Below are positions 25,264 through 32,736 of a stretch of DNA of 43,778 nt, in pieces. Position 1 is the stretch's first letter. Each line of letters opens with the position of its first letter. Source of the stretch: Candidatus Neomicrothrix sp. UBA4542 (lineage in GTDB: Bacteria > Actinomycetota > Acidimicrobiia > Acidimicrobiales > Poriferisodalaceae). The notes beneath the pieces were generated by a model. That model saw only the letters and a list, made by a program, of their open reading frames with translations. It was not told the origin of the DNA and made no database searches. The stretch is from assembly GCA_002388005.1 (NCBI GenBank), contig DGLO01000017.1:26383-70160 (forward strand), read 5' to 3'. The position numbers and the translations under genes are program-made.

Positions 25264-26352
25264 GTGGCGAATATTCTGGTTCTTGAACCGTGGTATCGAG
25301 GATCCCATCGTAAATGGGTTGAAGGTTGGCGTTCGGCAAGTCGCCACCAGATCAAGGTTGCCGCAGGCCCTGATGCTGGCTGGCGGCGATCACTCGTACT
25401 CGGTCCATCGTGTTTCGCAGAGGCGATCACCCAAAGCGCAACAGAGATAGACGCTTTGGTGGCAAGTAGCCCTATCGATCTCGCGACTGTTCTGGGGCTT
25501 TTAGGTCCAACAATCTCTCGTCCTCCGACGCTGCTCTACATGCACGAAAGCCAAATCGGATACCCCCCTGGGCCGAAGGGGGGACAAGCTCAGGGCGCGA
25601 TCATCAATGACTGGACGGCAGTTTCGGCTGCGGACAAGGTCGCTGTTGCTACTCGTTACCATGCGCGCGTGTTGATCGAGCGAATGCCTCCGTTTGTTGA
25701 GGAACTCGTCCCAGGCGCCGGGAAGAAACTGGAGAACTTGCTATCCAACATCAAAATTTTGCCGGTGGGGATACGAACTACGGACCTACGGCCATGCGCG
25801 CCGACTGGTCCTTTGAGGGTGATGTGGAATCACCGTTGGTCCTTCGATAAGGGTCCAAATGAGTTCGTTCATGCACTGTCGGTATTGGCCAGCGAAGGTC
25901 AAGAGTTCGGTGTTTACGCCTTGGGTGAGGTTGAACGCAGTGGGCGGCGAGCACGCCGGCGTCTGCTCAACCAATTGGAGGACCGAATAGTTCTCTATGG
26001 TCACCAGCAAGAAGGCGCTTATGCGGATGCACTTTGTCGAAGCGACATTGTTGTTTCTTCGTCACACCACGATTTTTTCGGATTAGCGGTCACCGAGGCG
26101 ATAGCCGCCGGAGCGAGGCCGGTCTTACCTAATCGGCTTGCGTACCCTGAAATTGTGCCTGAATCGCTCCACTCGACTCTTCTCTATGAGGCAGATCTCC
26201 TTGAGGCGCTTCGCTCTGTTCTTTCTAACTCTCGACAGATGCTCCACCAATACCAGTCGGCAACTATGGCCCATGTCGCGAATTTCGAATGGTCGAAATT
26301 GGCCCCGAAATACGATGCTCTCGTTGATGACATGATTGCGTCGCGCCAGTGA
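25264..26352 (+). CDS. Glycosyltransferase resembling tRNA-queuosine mannosyltransferase (QTMAN/GTDC1, DUF3524)
   Basis: A 362-residue GT-B glycosyltransferase. Its N-terminal domain matches my recollection of animal GTDC1/QTMAN: LEPWYRGSHRKWVEG (animal ExFYGGSHK), GWRRSLVL, LYMHESQIGYP (YFHENQLxYP). The C-terminal donor domain has VMWNHRWSFDKGPNEF (WPHRWEHDKDPESF), SSSHHDFFGLAVTEA (ISTAKHEFFGVAMLEA) and AYPEIVP. QTMAN adds mannose to queuosine in tRNA-Asp. Whether this bacterial relative does the same is unknown and no queuosine gene is in the window. Starts at TTG 25231 and GTG 25237 are also open, but GTG 25264 fits the family and follows TAGGG. Its stop overlaps the next gene as GTGA. Confidence 0.8.
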   Translation: MANILVLEPWYRGSHRKWVEGWRSASRHQIKVAAGPDAGWRRSLVLGPSCFAEAITQSATEIDALVASSPIDLATVLGLLGPTISRPPTLLYMHESQIGYPPGPKGGQAQGAIINDWTAVSAADKVAVATRYHARVLIERMPPFVEELVPGAGKKLENLLSNIKILPVGIRTTDLRPCAPTGPLRVMWNHRWSFDKGPNEFVHALSVLASEGQEFGVYALGEVERSGRRARRRLLNQLEDRIVLYGHQQEGAYADALCRSDIVVSSSHHDFFGLAVTEAIAAGARPVLPNRLAYPEIVPESLHSTLLYEADLLEALRSVLSNSRQMLHQYQSATMAHVANFEWSKLAPKYDALVDDMIASRQ

Positions 26353-26900
26353 TTCTCGTTGATACCCCGCGTTGGAGGTGGAGAGGGCAGGTTTGGGGGC
26401 ACCTCGTTTCGGACACTTCGCTTGAAGAACTTCACGAGTTCGCCCGCAACATCGGTAAGAGACGCATTGGTTTCCAAGGCGATCACTACGACGTGAATAG
26501 CGATGAACGCTTACGTGCGATAGAAGCTGGAGCCTTAAGCGTTGACAGTCGGGAACTGATTCGTCGGCTTCGCCAGGCAGGGCTCAGAGACCGATCCAAG
26601 AGGCCGAGTTGGGACGTCGTCTATGAGTCGGAACGTAAACACACTCTTGATCAGATAGGTCAAATAGTGGCTAGCTCTATTTCGGACGAGAATAGACGGT
26701 GTCGACTTACCGGAATCCTGAATTCGGCACGGCCACCAATCGAAGCTCTTCGAATTCTCATAGTTGAACGACCTAATGCTGCCGCGTTAGTCCTTGAATG
26801 CAACGAATTTTCTCATCTGGACTCCGATCTAGTCGACGTACTAAATCAGACGCGTGCCCGGGAAAGATACGTCGTTGAGTTGATCGTTGGTGACGAGTGA
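26349..26900 (+). CDS. DUF4031 protein
   Basis: A 183-residue protein whose first 80 residues match the DUF4031 pattern: ILVDTPRWRWRGQVWGHLVS, then LEELHEFARNIG, FQGDHYDV and SRELIRRLRQAGLRD. That domain is small, found widely in bacteria and has no established function that I know; its conserved Asp, His and Tyr could form an active or metal site. The C-terminal 100 residues are not recognised. The GTG start overlaps the stop of the glycosyltransferase gene by 4 bases, so the two are coupled and may act together. It ends 19 bases before the convergent transporter gene. Confidence 0.78.
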   Translation: MILVDTPRWRWRGQVWGHLVSDTSLEELHEFARNIGKRRIGFQGDHYDVNSDERLRAIEAGALSVDSRELIRRLRQAGLRDRSKRPSWDVVYESERKHTLDQIGQIVASSISDENRRCRLTGILNSARPPIEALRILIVERPNAAALVLECNEFSHLDSDLVDVLNQTRARERYVVELIVGDE

Positions 26901-26919
26901 CTCACGCCACCGGACAGGG

Positions 26920-28026
26920 TCAGGGATCTTCGGTGTTTGAGTTTTCCTCGGATTCGACGTCGTCGAGGAGTTCGGAGTCAATTAACTCATGCCGTTGGAT
27001 GTAAGTCGACACGAAGGCCTGGACCGTAGCCGCTACCGGCACTGCTAACAGCGTGCCGACAACACCCATCAAGGATGCTCCAGCTATGACGGTGCCGAAA
27101 GCTATCGCTGGGTGAATATTCATGGTGTGCGCTGTAATCCTCGGCGCAAAAAGGTAGTTCTCTAACTGTTGGTAAACAGCAATAGCGATTAAGACCCATA
27201 AGGCGCTGATTGGCTGATGCAGGAGAGCGATGAGTATCGGGAGCAGGCCAGCAAGGTATGTACCGGCCACTGGAACGAATTGGGACATGATCCCAACCCA
27301 GAGGGCGAGTGGAACTGGTGAAGGAACGTCCAAGAGCGCGAAAACGATCCAGTGCACAAGGAAGGCTGCCACGCCAAGCAAGGTTCTCGAGTAGATGTAT
27401 GCGCCAGTCTTGTCAATCGCGATTTCCCACCCCTTCAGCATGACTGCTTGCTTTGATGGAGGCAGGGCTGAACAGAGGAGGCGGCGAAGCTTCGGGCCGT
27501 CTGCCACTAAGTAATAGGTGAACAACAAGACCGTCAAGGTTTGAAAGATCAGAGACATCAACGCTGTTCCGATTGAAACAAGGTCGCCCGCGACATTGGA
27601 TGCGAGGCGTGCTGCGCTTCCACCACTCGAAAATTCTGCGATTAGTGAGTCGGTCTCTACGACAATCCCGAATTGATCCTCAAGCCATCTTTCTATCTGA
27701 GCTATGTAACCAGGAGCTTCGCTGGTCAGTTTTGTGATCTGGTCCGCCAACACCGATCCCATAGCAAACAAGAATCCGCCGAGTGCCAGGAGAATCAGGA
27801 TGAACATTGCAAGGGTTGCCAGCCCGCGACGCCATCCGCGCCTCGCTAACCAATTGACGGCGGGTTCTATTGCAAAAGAAAGAAACAGCGACACCAGGAC
27901 CACGATGATCAGAGAGCGGACGCGGATCAACATCCAAATTGCAGCGCCCAGCAAAGCTAGGCCACTGAGGAACAGGGCTGTGGCTCGTGGAAACCACTTG
28001 GGCATTCGCTGATTTTCCTCGGTCAT
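26920..28026 (-). CDS. AI-2E family transporter
   Basis: A 368-residue polytopic membrane protein of the AI-2E (PerM/YdiK) family, whose members export autoinducer-2, ions or other small solutes. Around seven or eight hydrophobic segments are visible, starting with two near residues 12-55, a periplasmic or cytosolic helical region (residues 90-150), then several more. The family block PVPLALWVGIMSQFVPVAGTYL is followed by MNIHPAIAFGTVIAGASLMG and GVVGTLLAVPVAATV. The C-terminal tail is acidic and hydrophilic. No AI-2 synthesis or sensing gene is near, so the substrate is not known. The ATG overlaps the stop of the HisN-like gene as ATGA. Confidence 0.9.
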   Translation of the reverse strand: MTEENQRMPKWFPRATALFLSGLALLGAAIWMLIRVRSLIIVVLVSLFLSFAIEPAVNWLARRGWRRGLATLAMFILILLALGGFLFAMGSVLADQITKLTSEAPGYIAQIERWLEDQFGIVVETDSLIAEFSSGGSAARLASNVAGDLVSIGTALMSLIFQTLTVLLFTYYLVADGPKLRRLLCSALPPSKQAVMLKGWEIAIDKTGAYIYSRTLLGVAAFLVHWIVFALLDVPSPVPLALWVGIMSQFVPVAGTYLAGLLPILIALLHQPISALWVLIAIAVYQQLENYLFAPRITAHTMNIHPAIAFGTVIAGASLMGVVGTLLAVPVAATVQAFVSTYIQRHELIDSELLDDVESEENSNTEDP

Positions 28027-28805
28027 GCGTCCCTCAATATGTCAAGCAACTCATCGTGGATCAATGCGTTAGAGGCAACTCCACTTATCGAATCCGTAGA
28101 TGCCTGGAGATCAAGCTTAGGGGTGCCGTTCAAATCGGTGAATTTCCCGCCAGCCTCATCGATGATGACGGGCATTGGGGCAAGGTCCCATGGAGAGCAG
28201 ATCGGATCGATCATCGCTTCAGCTTGACCACTTGCAACTAGGTAGTAGCCATATGCGTCGCCCCATGTCCTCATCATCGCCCCTGAGGCCTTTAAATCAA
28301 CGAGGGCCTGATTCGACATTGTTTCGTAGCTACTTGTGTTCACAAGCGAGCCCGCTATGTCAGATCGATCACTTACCGAACAGGGGCGGCCGTCCAGCCA
28401 GCATCCGACGCCCCTTCCCGCCGAAATCGTCGAATTCAATGCGGGAATATGGATCACTCCTACCAGTGGGCCGTCGTCGTCGACAACCGCAAGCAGGGTC
28501 GCGTAGAGCGGCACGCCCCGAACAAAGCCGCGCGTTCCGTCTATGGGATCAATAACCCAGGAAAGTCCGTTGGACGCTATTCCCCCGCCTTCTTCTTCGC
28601 CGAAAACAGCGTGACCCGGATGTCGACGAGCCAACTCGTCTCGAATAAACCGTTCCGCAGCGCGATCGGCAGCTGTGACTTCGGTCCCGTCGACTTTGGC
28701 GCTCACCTTTAGGTCGGGTTGTCGAAACCATTTCAGCGTCAGTGATCCTGCGGCCTCAGCCAACTCGCGAGCTTCGTCGAGTAACGAGTCGATGTTTACG
28801 GTCAC
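28023..28805 (-). CDS. Inositol monophosphatase-family phosphatase, probably histidinol-phosphatase (HisN-like)
   Basis: A 260-residue metal-dependent phosphatase of the IMPase superfamily. Metal and active-site motifs are in place: VDGTEVTAADRAAE (residues 38-51), GEEEGGG (69-75), WVIDPIDGTRGFVRG (83-97) and SPWDLAPM near residue 205. The FVRGVPLYATLLA and RTWGDAYGYYLVA blocks resemble HisN of actinobacteria, which hydrolyses histidinol phosphate, rather than true inositol monophosphatases. No other his gene is nearby, so the substrate stays tentative. The GTG start has no clear ribosome binding site. Confidence 0.85.
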   Translation of the reverse strand: MTVNIDSLLDEARELAEAAGSLTLKWFRQPDLKVSAKVDGTEVTAADRAAERFIRDELARRHPGHAVFGEEEGGGIASNGLSWVIDPIDGTRGFVRGVPLYATLLAVVDDDGPLVGVIHIPALNSTISAGRGVGCWLDGRPCSVSDRSDIAGSLVNTSSYETMSNQALVDLKASGAMMRTWGDAYGYYLVASGQAEAMIDPICSPWDLAPMPVIIDEAGGKFTDLNGTPKLDLQASTDSISGVASNALIHDELLDILRDA

Positions 28806-28834
28806 GTAGTTAGTGTCTCAGATGCGAATCGAAG

Positions 28835-29635
28835 TCACGAGAACTTCGGGGTCCGCTTTTCGAAGAACGCCGAGACCGCTTCCAGTTGGTTCGGTGAGCC
28901 AATGAGCGCTCCTATGTGCTCGCGTTCGGCAGCAAAACGTTCGGCGGTGTTTCGTTCAGTAAGCCCATTGAGGATTGTCTTCATCCTACGGATAGCGTCC
29001 GGATTCTTTTCCGCTATTTCCTTGGCTAGGTCCAAAGCATCTGCATGTGGGTTGTCGCTAATTCGTGTAGCCACCCCAAGCTCCACTGCCTCGGTGCCCG
29101 AGATCATTCGTCCAGTGAAGTACAGCTCTTTGGTCACATCTAACCCAACCAGCGGGGGCAGCAGGACCGAAGCCCCCATGTCTGGAACTAAACCCCACCT
29201 GATTTCCAGAATGGACATCTTCGTGTCCGGGTGAACGAGTCGTATATCTGGACCCATTGCAAGCTGAAATCCACCCCCGAGTGCGTGTCCTGAAATCGCT
29301 CCTATAACGGGAACGTCAAGTTCTTGCCATACCCAAGTGGCTTGTTGACCCAAGTGGGTGATTCGCCCTTCTAGATGATCGACCGCGTCTGGTTTGTCTT
29401 TGGTGTCTTGGGAGTCGCCCATTGCCTGGAAAGACGAGAAATCGAGACCAGCACAAAAAGATCTTCCTTCACCGCTGAGAACCACTGCCCGAACATCTGA
29501 GCGATCCTTGAGGCTCTCCCCCGCGTCGGTCAGCGCTCTGAACATTGCGCTGTCGAGCGCGTTCAGTTTCTCAGGTCGGTTCAATCGAACATCGGCAACA
29601 CCGTCAGCGATGCTCACTAAAACACGATCGGACAT
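28835..29635 (-). CDS. Crotonase family protein with a dienoyl-CoA isomerase-like Glu/Asp pair
   Basis: A 266-residue crotonase: VRLNRPEKLNAL, the oxyanion segment GRSFCAGLDF and GHALGGGFQLAMGPDIRL. The first hydratase Glu is Gln (GGGFQ), while EIRWGLVPD retains a Glu and, eight residues later, an Asp. That Glu/Asp spacing is the same as in delta3,5-delta2,4-dienoyl-CoA isomerase, so the enzyme may shift double bonds during breakdown of unsaturated acyl-CoAs. A strong AAGGAAG precedes the ATG at 5 bases. It lies between the HisN-like gene and an antiporter gene; no fatty-acid operon is evident. Confidence 0.9.
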   Translation of the reverse strand: MSDRVLVSIADGVADVRLNRPEKLNALDSAMFRALTDAGESLKDRSDVRAVVLSGEGRSFCAGLDFSSFQAMGDSQDTKDKPDAVDHLEGRITHLGQQATWVWQELDVPVIGAISGHALGGGFQLAMGPDIRLVHPDTKMSILEIRWGLVPDMGASVLLPPLVGLDVTKELYFTGRMISGTEAVELGVATRISDNPHADALDLAKEIAEKNPDAIRRMKTILNGLTERNTAERFAAEREHIGALIGSPNQLEAVSAFFEKRTPKFS

Positions 29636-29704
29636 TGTTACTTCCTTTGTTGATCAAGCACAGTCTGCTCGGAACTGGCACCGTGGATCAATTGTTCATC
29701 GTTT

Positions 29705-31315
29705 TCAATTTGCCCATGGCCATCGACGGATCCGATGCGGCGGCTCCGGCGGACCTTCCGTCGTTATGGGAAACGTGAGAACAGGCACCGAAAGTTCGCG
29801 GGCAATTCTTTCAGATGGAAAGAGGACGAGACGGGAGGTCGCTCCTTGAGGTCTTGATGCAAACAAGACCACCATGTCGGCTTGAACTTCCGCTTTCGTT
29901 CTTACGACGGCGCCCGTGAAGCTTTCGTTTCTTAGACTTTGGAATTTTACTTCAACATCTTTGCTGGCACAGCGCGATAACAGCTGCGTTACATGCTGTG
30001 AGTCTGCTTCCCCGGGCTGGTAGACGACCAAACGAGAGCGCCACCGTGCTGCGAGATCAATAAGCCATTCAGGGATCTCCACCGGCATTGATGAGGCAAT
30101 AAGAACCCTCCCGGGTAACTCCACCTGAGTGGGGTCCACAGTTTCCGAATCGCTCTCGCTGCTCGTTCCCTGAAAATCTTTGGCTACGAGGAGTGGTCCG
30201 ATGAGCTCGAATAACACGACAGAACCCAGCACCACCGTGGCCGCTTCGGCGCCTGAGTCACCTAGCACCTCGCTGGCCAAAACGGCCAGACCTACGGCGA
30301 CGCCGGCCTGTGGAGTGAGGTTTACTCCCAAACGAAGTGAGGTCTTCCATCCGAGTCCTCCCAACAGACCACCAATTAGTCCACCCACTATCTTTGCGGC
30401 GACGCGAACCCCTATGTACACCAATCCGACTATTCCTACGCTTCCTAGATCCCCGAGGTGGATAGAAGCACCCGCAAGCGCGAAGAACAGCAGATATAGG
30501 GGTTGTTCGATGCTTCGGATGGTTCGAAAGAGTCGCAACGAGAACGCTTCTGGTGATACCGATGCTGCGGTTGCTCCAGCCATCAGAGCCGCAAGAGGCA
30601 GGGAGATGTTGAGCCAATCGGCGATCGACCAGCCGAGCAGAATATGTACGAGGAAAAAGAGCAACAGTTCGCCCGACGTCTCGATTTGAAAGCCGAGGCG
30701 CGAGACGAACCACCCTCCGAGCAATCCGAGGACTGCGCCACCTATTCCTAGTTGTACAAAATCCAGTATCGCGGCGGAAATATCGGCTTCTTGGTCAGCA
30801 AGAATTGTGGCTATCGGGAGGACGGCAGCAAACGTCGTGGTAGCCAAGGCATCTGATACTGCGTGGGTGCCGACCACCCCTGTGGGGTAACTTCCCGATG
30901 CTTTGACCGAACTGACGATGTGGGCGATCGTCATTGGCGCGCCAGCGCCGGCAAGCGCTGCGAGTACTAAGGCAACCGCCCTGTCGGCTCCTACTGCGCG
31001 GGCTGCGAGGAAAACCGAAACTGCGCAGAGGACATATTGGGTTACACCGGTAGTGAGAGTCCATTTAGCAGCGCGTAACGCCCGGGTGGAAACTCTTTGA
31101 CCGATTATGAACATCAGTACAGCCAGGGCGATCTCGGTGAGCGGTCGAAGCGCGGCAAGTTCGTGTTCGCTCACTAGTTCGATTCCTGATGGCCCCAAAA
31201 CGGCTCCAACAATCAGGAAACCGACCAATTCAGGGAGATGGCGGCTTGCTAGAAGTCGGCTAGCCAAGTAGGCCAGCCAAGCCAAGACAGCGAAGGCGCC
31301 AAGTGTCTCAGTCAT
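29705..31315 (-). CDS. Cation:proton antiporter, CPA2/Kef-type, with C-terminal cytosolic domain
   Basis: A 536-residue membrane protein. The first roughly 385 residues have about 12 hydrophobic segments in the Na+/H+ exchanger fold, including LPELVGFLIVGAVLGPSG, ALAVLMFIIGQRVS, AALAGAGAPMTIAHIVSSVK and RLGVNLTPQAGVAVGLAVL. After an acidic Ser/Glu-rich linker (about residues 385-400) the last 135 residues form a soluble alpha/beta domain with VLIASSMPVEIPEWLIDLAA and ADMVVLFASRPQG, like a universal-stress or nucleotide-binding regulatory domain, not a typical RCK (GxGxxG absent). The cation cannot be told. The ATG has no clear ribosome binding site. Confidence 0.88.
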   Translation of the reverse strand: MTETLGAFAVLAWLAYLASRLLASRHLPELVGFLIVGAVLGPSGIELVSEHELAALRPLTEIALAVLMFIIGQRVSTRALRAAKWTLTTGVTQYVLCAVSVFLAARAVGADRAVALVLAALAGAGAPMTIAHIVSSVKASGSYPTGVVGTHAVSDALATTTFAAVLPIATILADQEADISAAILDFVQLGIGGAVLGLLGGWFVSRLGFQIETSGELLLFFLVHILLGWSIADWLNISLPLAALMAGATAASVSPEAFSLRLFRTIRSIEQPLYLLFFALAGASIHLGDLGSVGIVGLVYIGVRVAAKIVGGLIGGLLGGLGWKTSLRLGVNLTPQAGVAVGLAVLASEVLGDSGAEAATVVLGSVVLFELIGPLLVAKDFQGTSSESDSETVDPTQVELPGRVLIASSMPVEIPEWLIDLAARWRSRLVVYQPGEADSQHVTQLLSRCASKDVEVKFQSLRNESFTGAVVRTKAEVQADMVVLFASRPQGATSRLVLFPSERIARELSVPVLTFPITTEGPPEPPHRIRRWPWAN

Positions 31316-31366
31316 AGCGATGGACGTTACAAGCCGTATCTCGGTTCACAGGAACCGGGAGTCGAT

Positions 31367-32161
31367 TTATGAACCGGTGACTGACTCAAAGGAAGGGTCG
31401 CGTTTCTCAACGAAACTCGCAACACCTTCCTTGAAATCGGGTCGCTTCAAGGATTGGGCCATTAATTGGTTCGATTCGTTCAGCGCCTCTGTACGAGCCA
31501 TATCCATCTGGCTCCACACTTGATGCTTCATCTGAGCCATCGCCCACGGCGCGCTGTAGCGCCCCAATTCCTGCGCGTATTCAATCGCATCGGGGACTAA
31601 CTCGTCTGGTGGTACGACACGGCTCACTACGCCCATCTCTTTCGCTTCATCGGCCAGAAAAACCCGGCCAGACATCAAGATGTCTAGTGCGTTGGACGGA
31701 CCAACGACCCTCGGCAACATGTAAGACACGCCATGTTCGGCAATCAGTCCTCGCCGCGAGAAAGCACTAGTGAATTTCGCTCCTTCCGCAGCAAAGCGAA
31801 TATCGCACATCATGGCGTGGACGAAACCCAAGCCGGCGCACGCCCCGTTAATGGCTGCTATTACCGGCTTGGGGATCGTGAGGGCGTAGTCATGTCGCTC
31901 AGCTCGTAATTGCCGCTGTGTTTCTTGGTCATCTTTGCCCGCGCCGATTCCCTGAAGCATGTCCATGTCTGCTCCAGAGCAAAACCCCCGTCCTGCGCCA
32001 GTTACAACTATTGCCTGAACATCGCTCGAGGCAGCTCCACGATCAAGAGCATCAAAATATTCCGAACCGAGCTCATCGGTCCAAGAATTCAGACGTTCGG
32101 GCCGGTTAAGGGTCACCAACGCCACGCCGTCGCTTTCTTCGTACAGAACTACGTCACCCAT
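31367..32161 (-). CDS. Crotonase family (enoyl-CoA hydratase/isomerase) protein
   Basis: A 264-residue crotonase with VTLNRPERLNSW, GRGFCSGADMDML and NGACAGLGFVHAMMCDIRFA. Neither standard hydratase Glu is conserved: the first site is Val/His after GLGF, and the second segment reads FTSAFSRRGL. A Glu occurs in GLIAEHGVSYMLPRVVG at the place where isomerase-type enzymes have Asp. The reaction on acyl-CoA is thus uncertain. The frame opens 10 residues further upstream, but the ATG at 32161 has GGGGAG 5 bases before it. The cyclophilin gene lies 65 bases upstream on the same strand. Confidence 0.88.
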   Translation of the reverse strand: MGDVVLYEESDGVALVTLNRPERLNSWTDELGSEYFDALDRGAASSDVQAIVVTGAGRGFCSGADMDMLQGIGAGKDDQETQRQLRAERHDYALTIPKPVIAAINGACAGLGFVHAMMCDIRFAAEGAKFTSAFSRRGLIAEHGVSYMLPRVVGPSNALDILMSGRVFLADEAKEMGVVSRVVPPDELVPDAIEYAQELGRYSAPWAMAQMKHQVWSQMDMARTEALNESNQLMAQSLKRPDFKEGVASFVEKRDPSFESVTGS

Positions 32162-32166
32162 CGACT

Positions 32167-32172
32167 CTCCCC
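32167..32172 (-). promoter_or_regulatory. Ribosome binding site that fixes the crotonase start at 32161
   Basis: GGGGAG ends 5 bases before the ATG at 32161. The upstream in-frame ATG at 32191 has no comparable site, so the shorter protein is preferred. Confidence 0.65.
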
Positions 32173-32226
32173 TTTTCGCAGAGAAACCCACCCTAGCGTT
32201 CGTACTACCGCTAATTCCCGGCAGAT

Positions 32227-32703
32227 CTAAGCAGCGTTGATTTCCTCAACATCTACGGATTCCATGACGTCTCCCACCTGGATATCCAACGCAACTTCCA
32301 TTCCACTGGTGACGTACCCGAAGAGGTTGTACGCCGGAGCTAATTTGGATCGACAGTCATCGATACATATAAAGAATTGGCTGCCGTTTGTGTTCGGCCC
32401 AGCATTCGCCATGGCTACGGCCCCAAGGGTGTAATCGCCGGCTACTGGTTCGTCGTCGAACCGGTAGCCGGGTCCACCGGTTCCGGTACCTTCCGGGCAA
32501 CCACCCTGGACCACGAAATCTGGGACCACTCGATGGAACGTCAGTCCCGTGTAGTAGCCGTCGCGTGCCAGATTGACGAAATTGTTCACGCTATTAGGCG
32601 CCAATTTGGGGTCCAAATCCATGACTATGGTCCCCTTGCTGGTCTCGAGGGTGACTCGATAAATCAATTGTTCATCGGTATTCATTGGTGGTGGAGAAGC
32701 CAT
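32227..32703 (-). CDS. Cyclophilin-type peptidyl-prolyl cis-trans isomerase
   Basis: A 158-residue single-domain cyclophilin, catalysing Xaa-Pro isomerisation during folding. The signatures FHRVVPDFVVQGG (catalytic Arg in FHR), TGGPGYRFDDE, AMANAGPNTNGSQFFI and NLFGYVTSGMEV are present. There is no signal peptide, so it is cytoplasmic. Start options are GTG 32706, ATG 32703 and ATG 32682-32685; TAGGGTG just upstream favours the first pair and I chose the ATG. It lies 33 bases after the D-aminoacylase gene on the same strand. Confidence 0.93.
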   Translation of the reverse strand: MASPPPMNTDEQLIYRVTLETSKGTIVMDLDPKLAPNSVNNFVNLARDGYYTGLTFHRVVPDFVVQGGCPEGTGTGGPGYRFDDEPVAGDYTLGAVAMANAGPNTNGSQFFICIDDCRSKLAPAYNLFGYVTSGMEVALDIQVGDVMESVDVEEINAA

Positions 32704-32736
32704 CACAGCACCCTAGCGGTGCCGTGAGAAAAGGAC

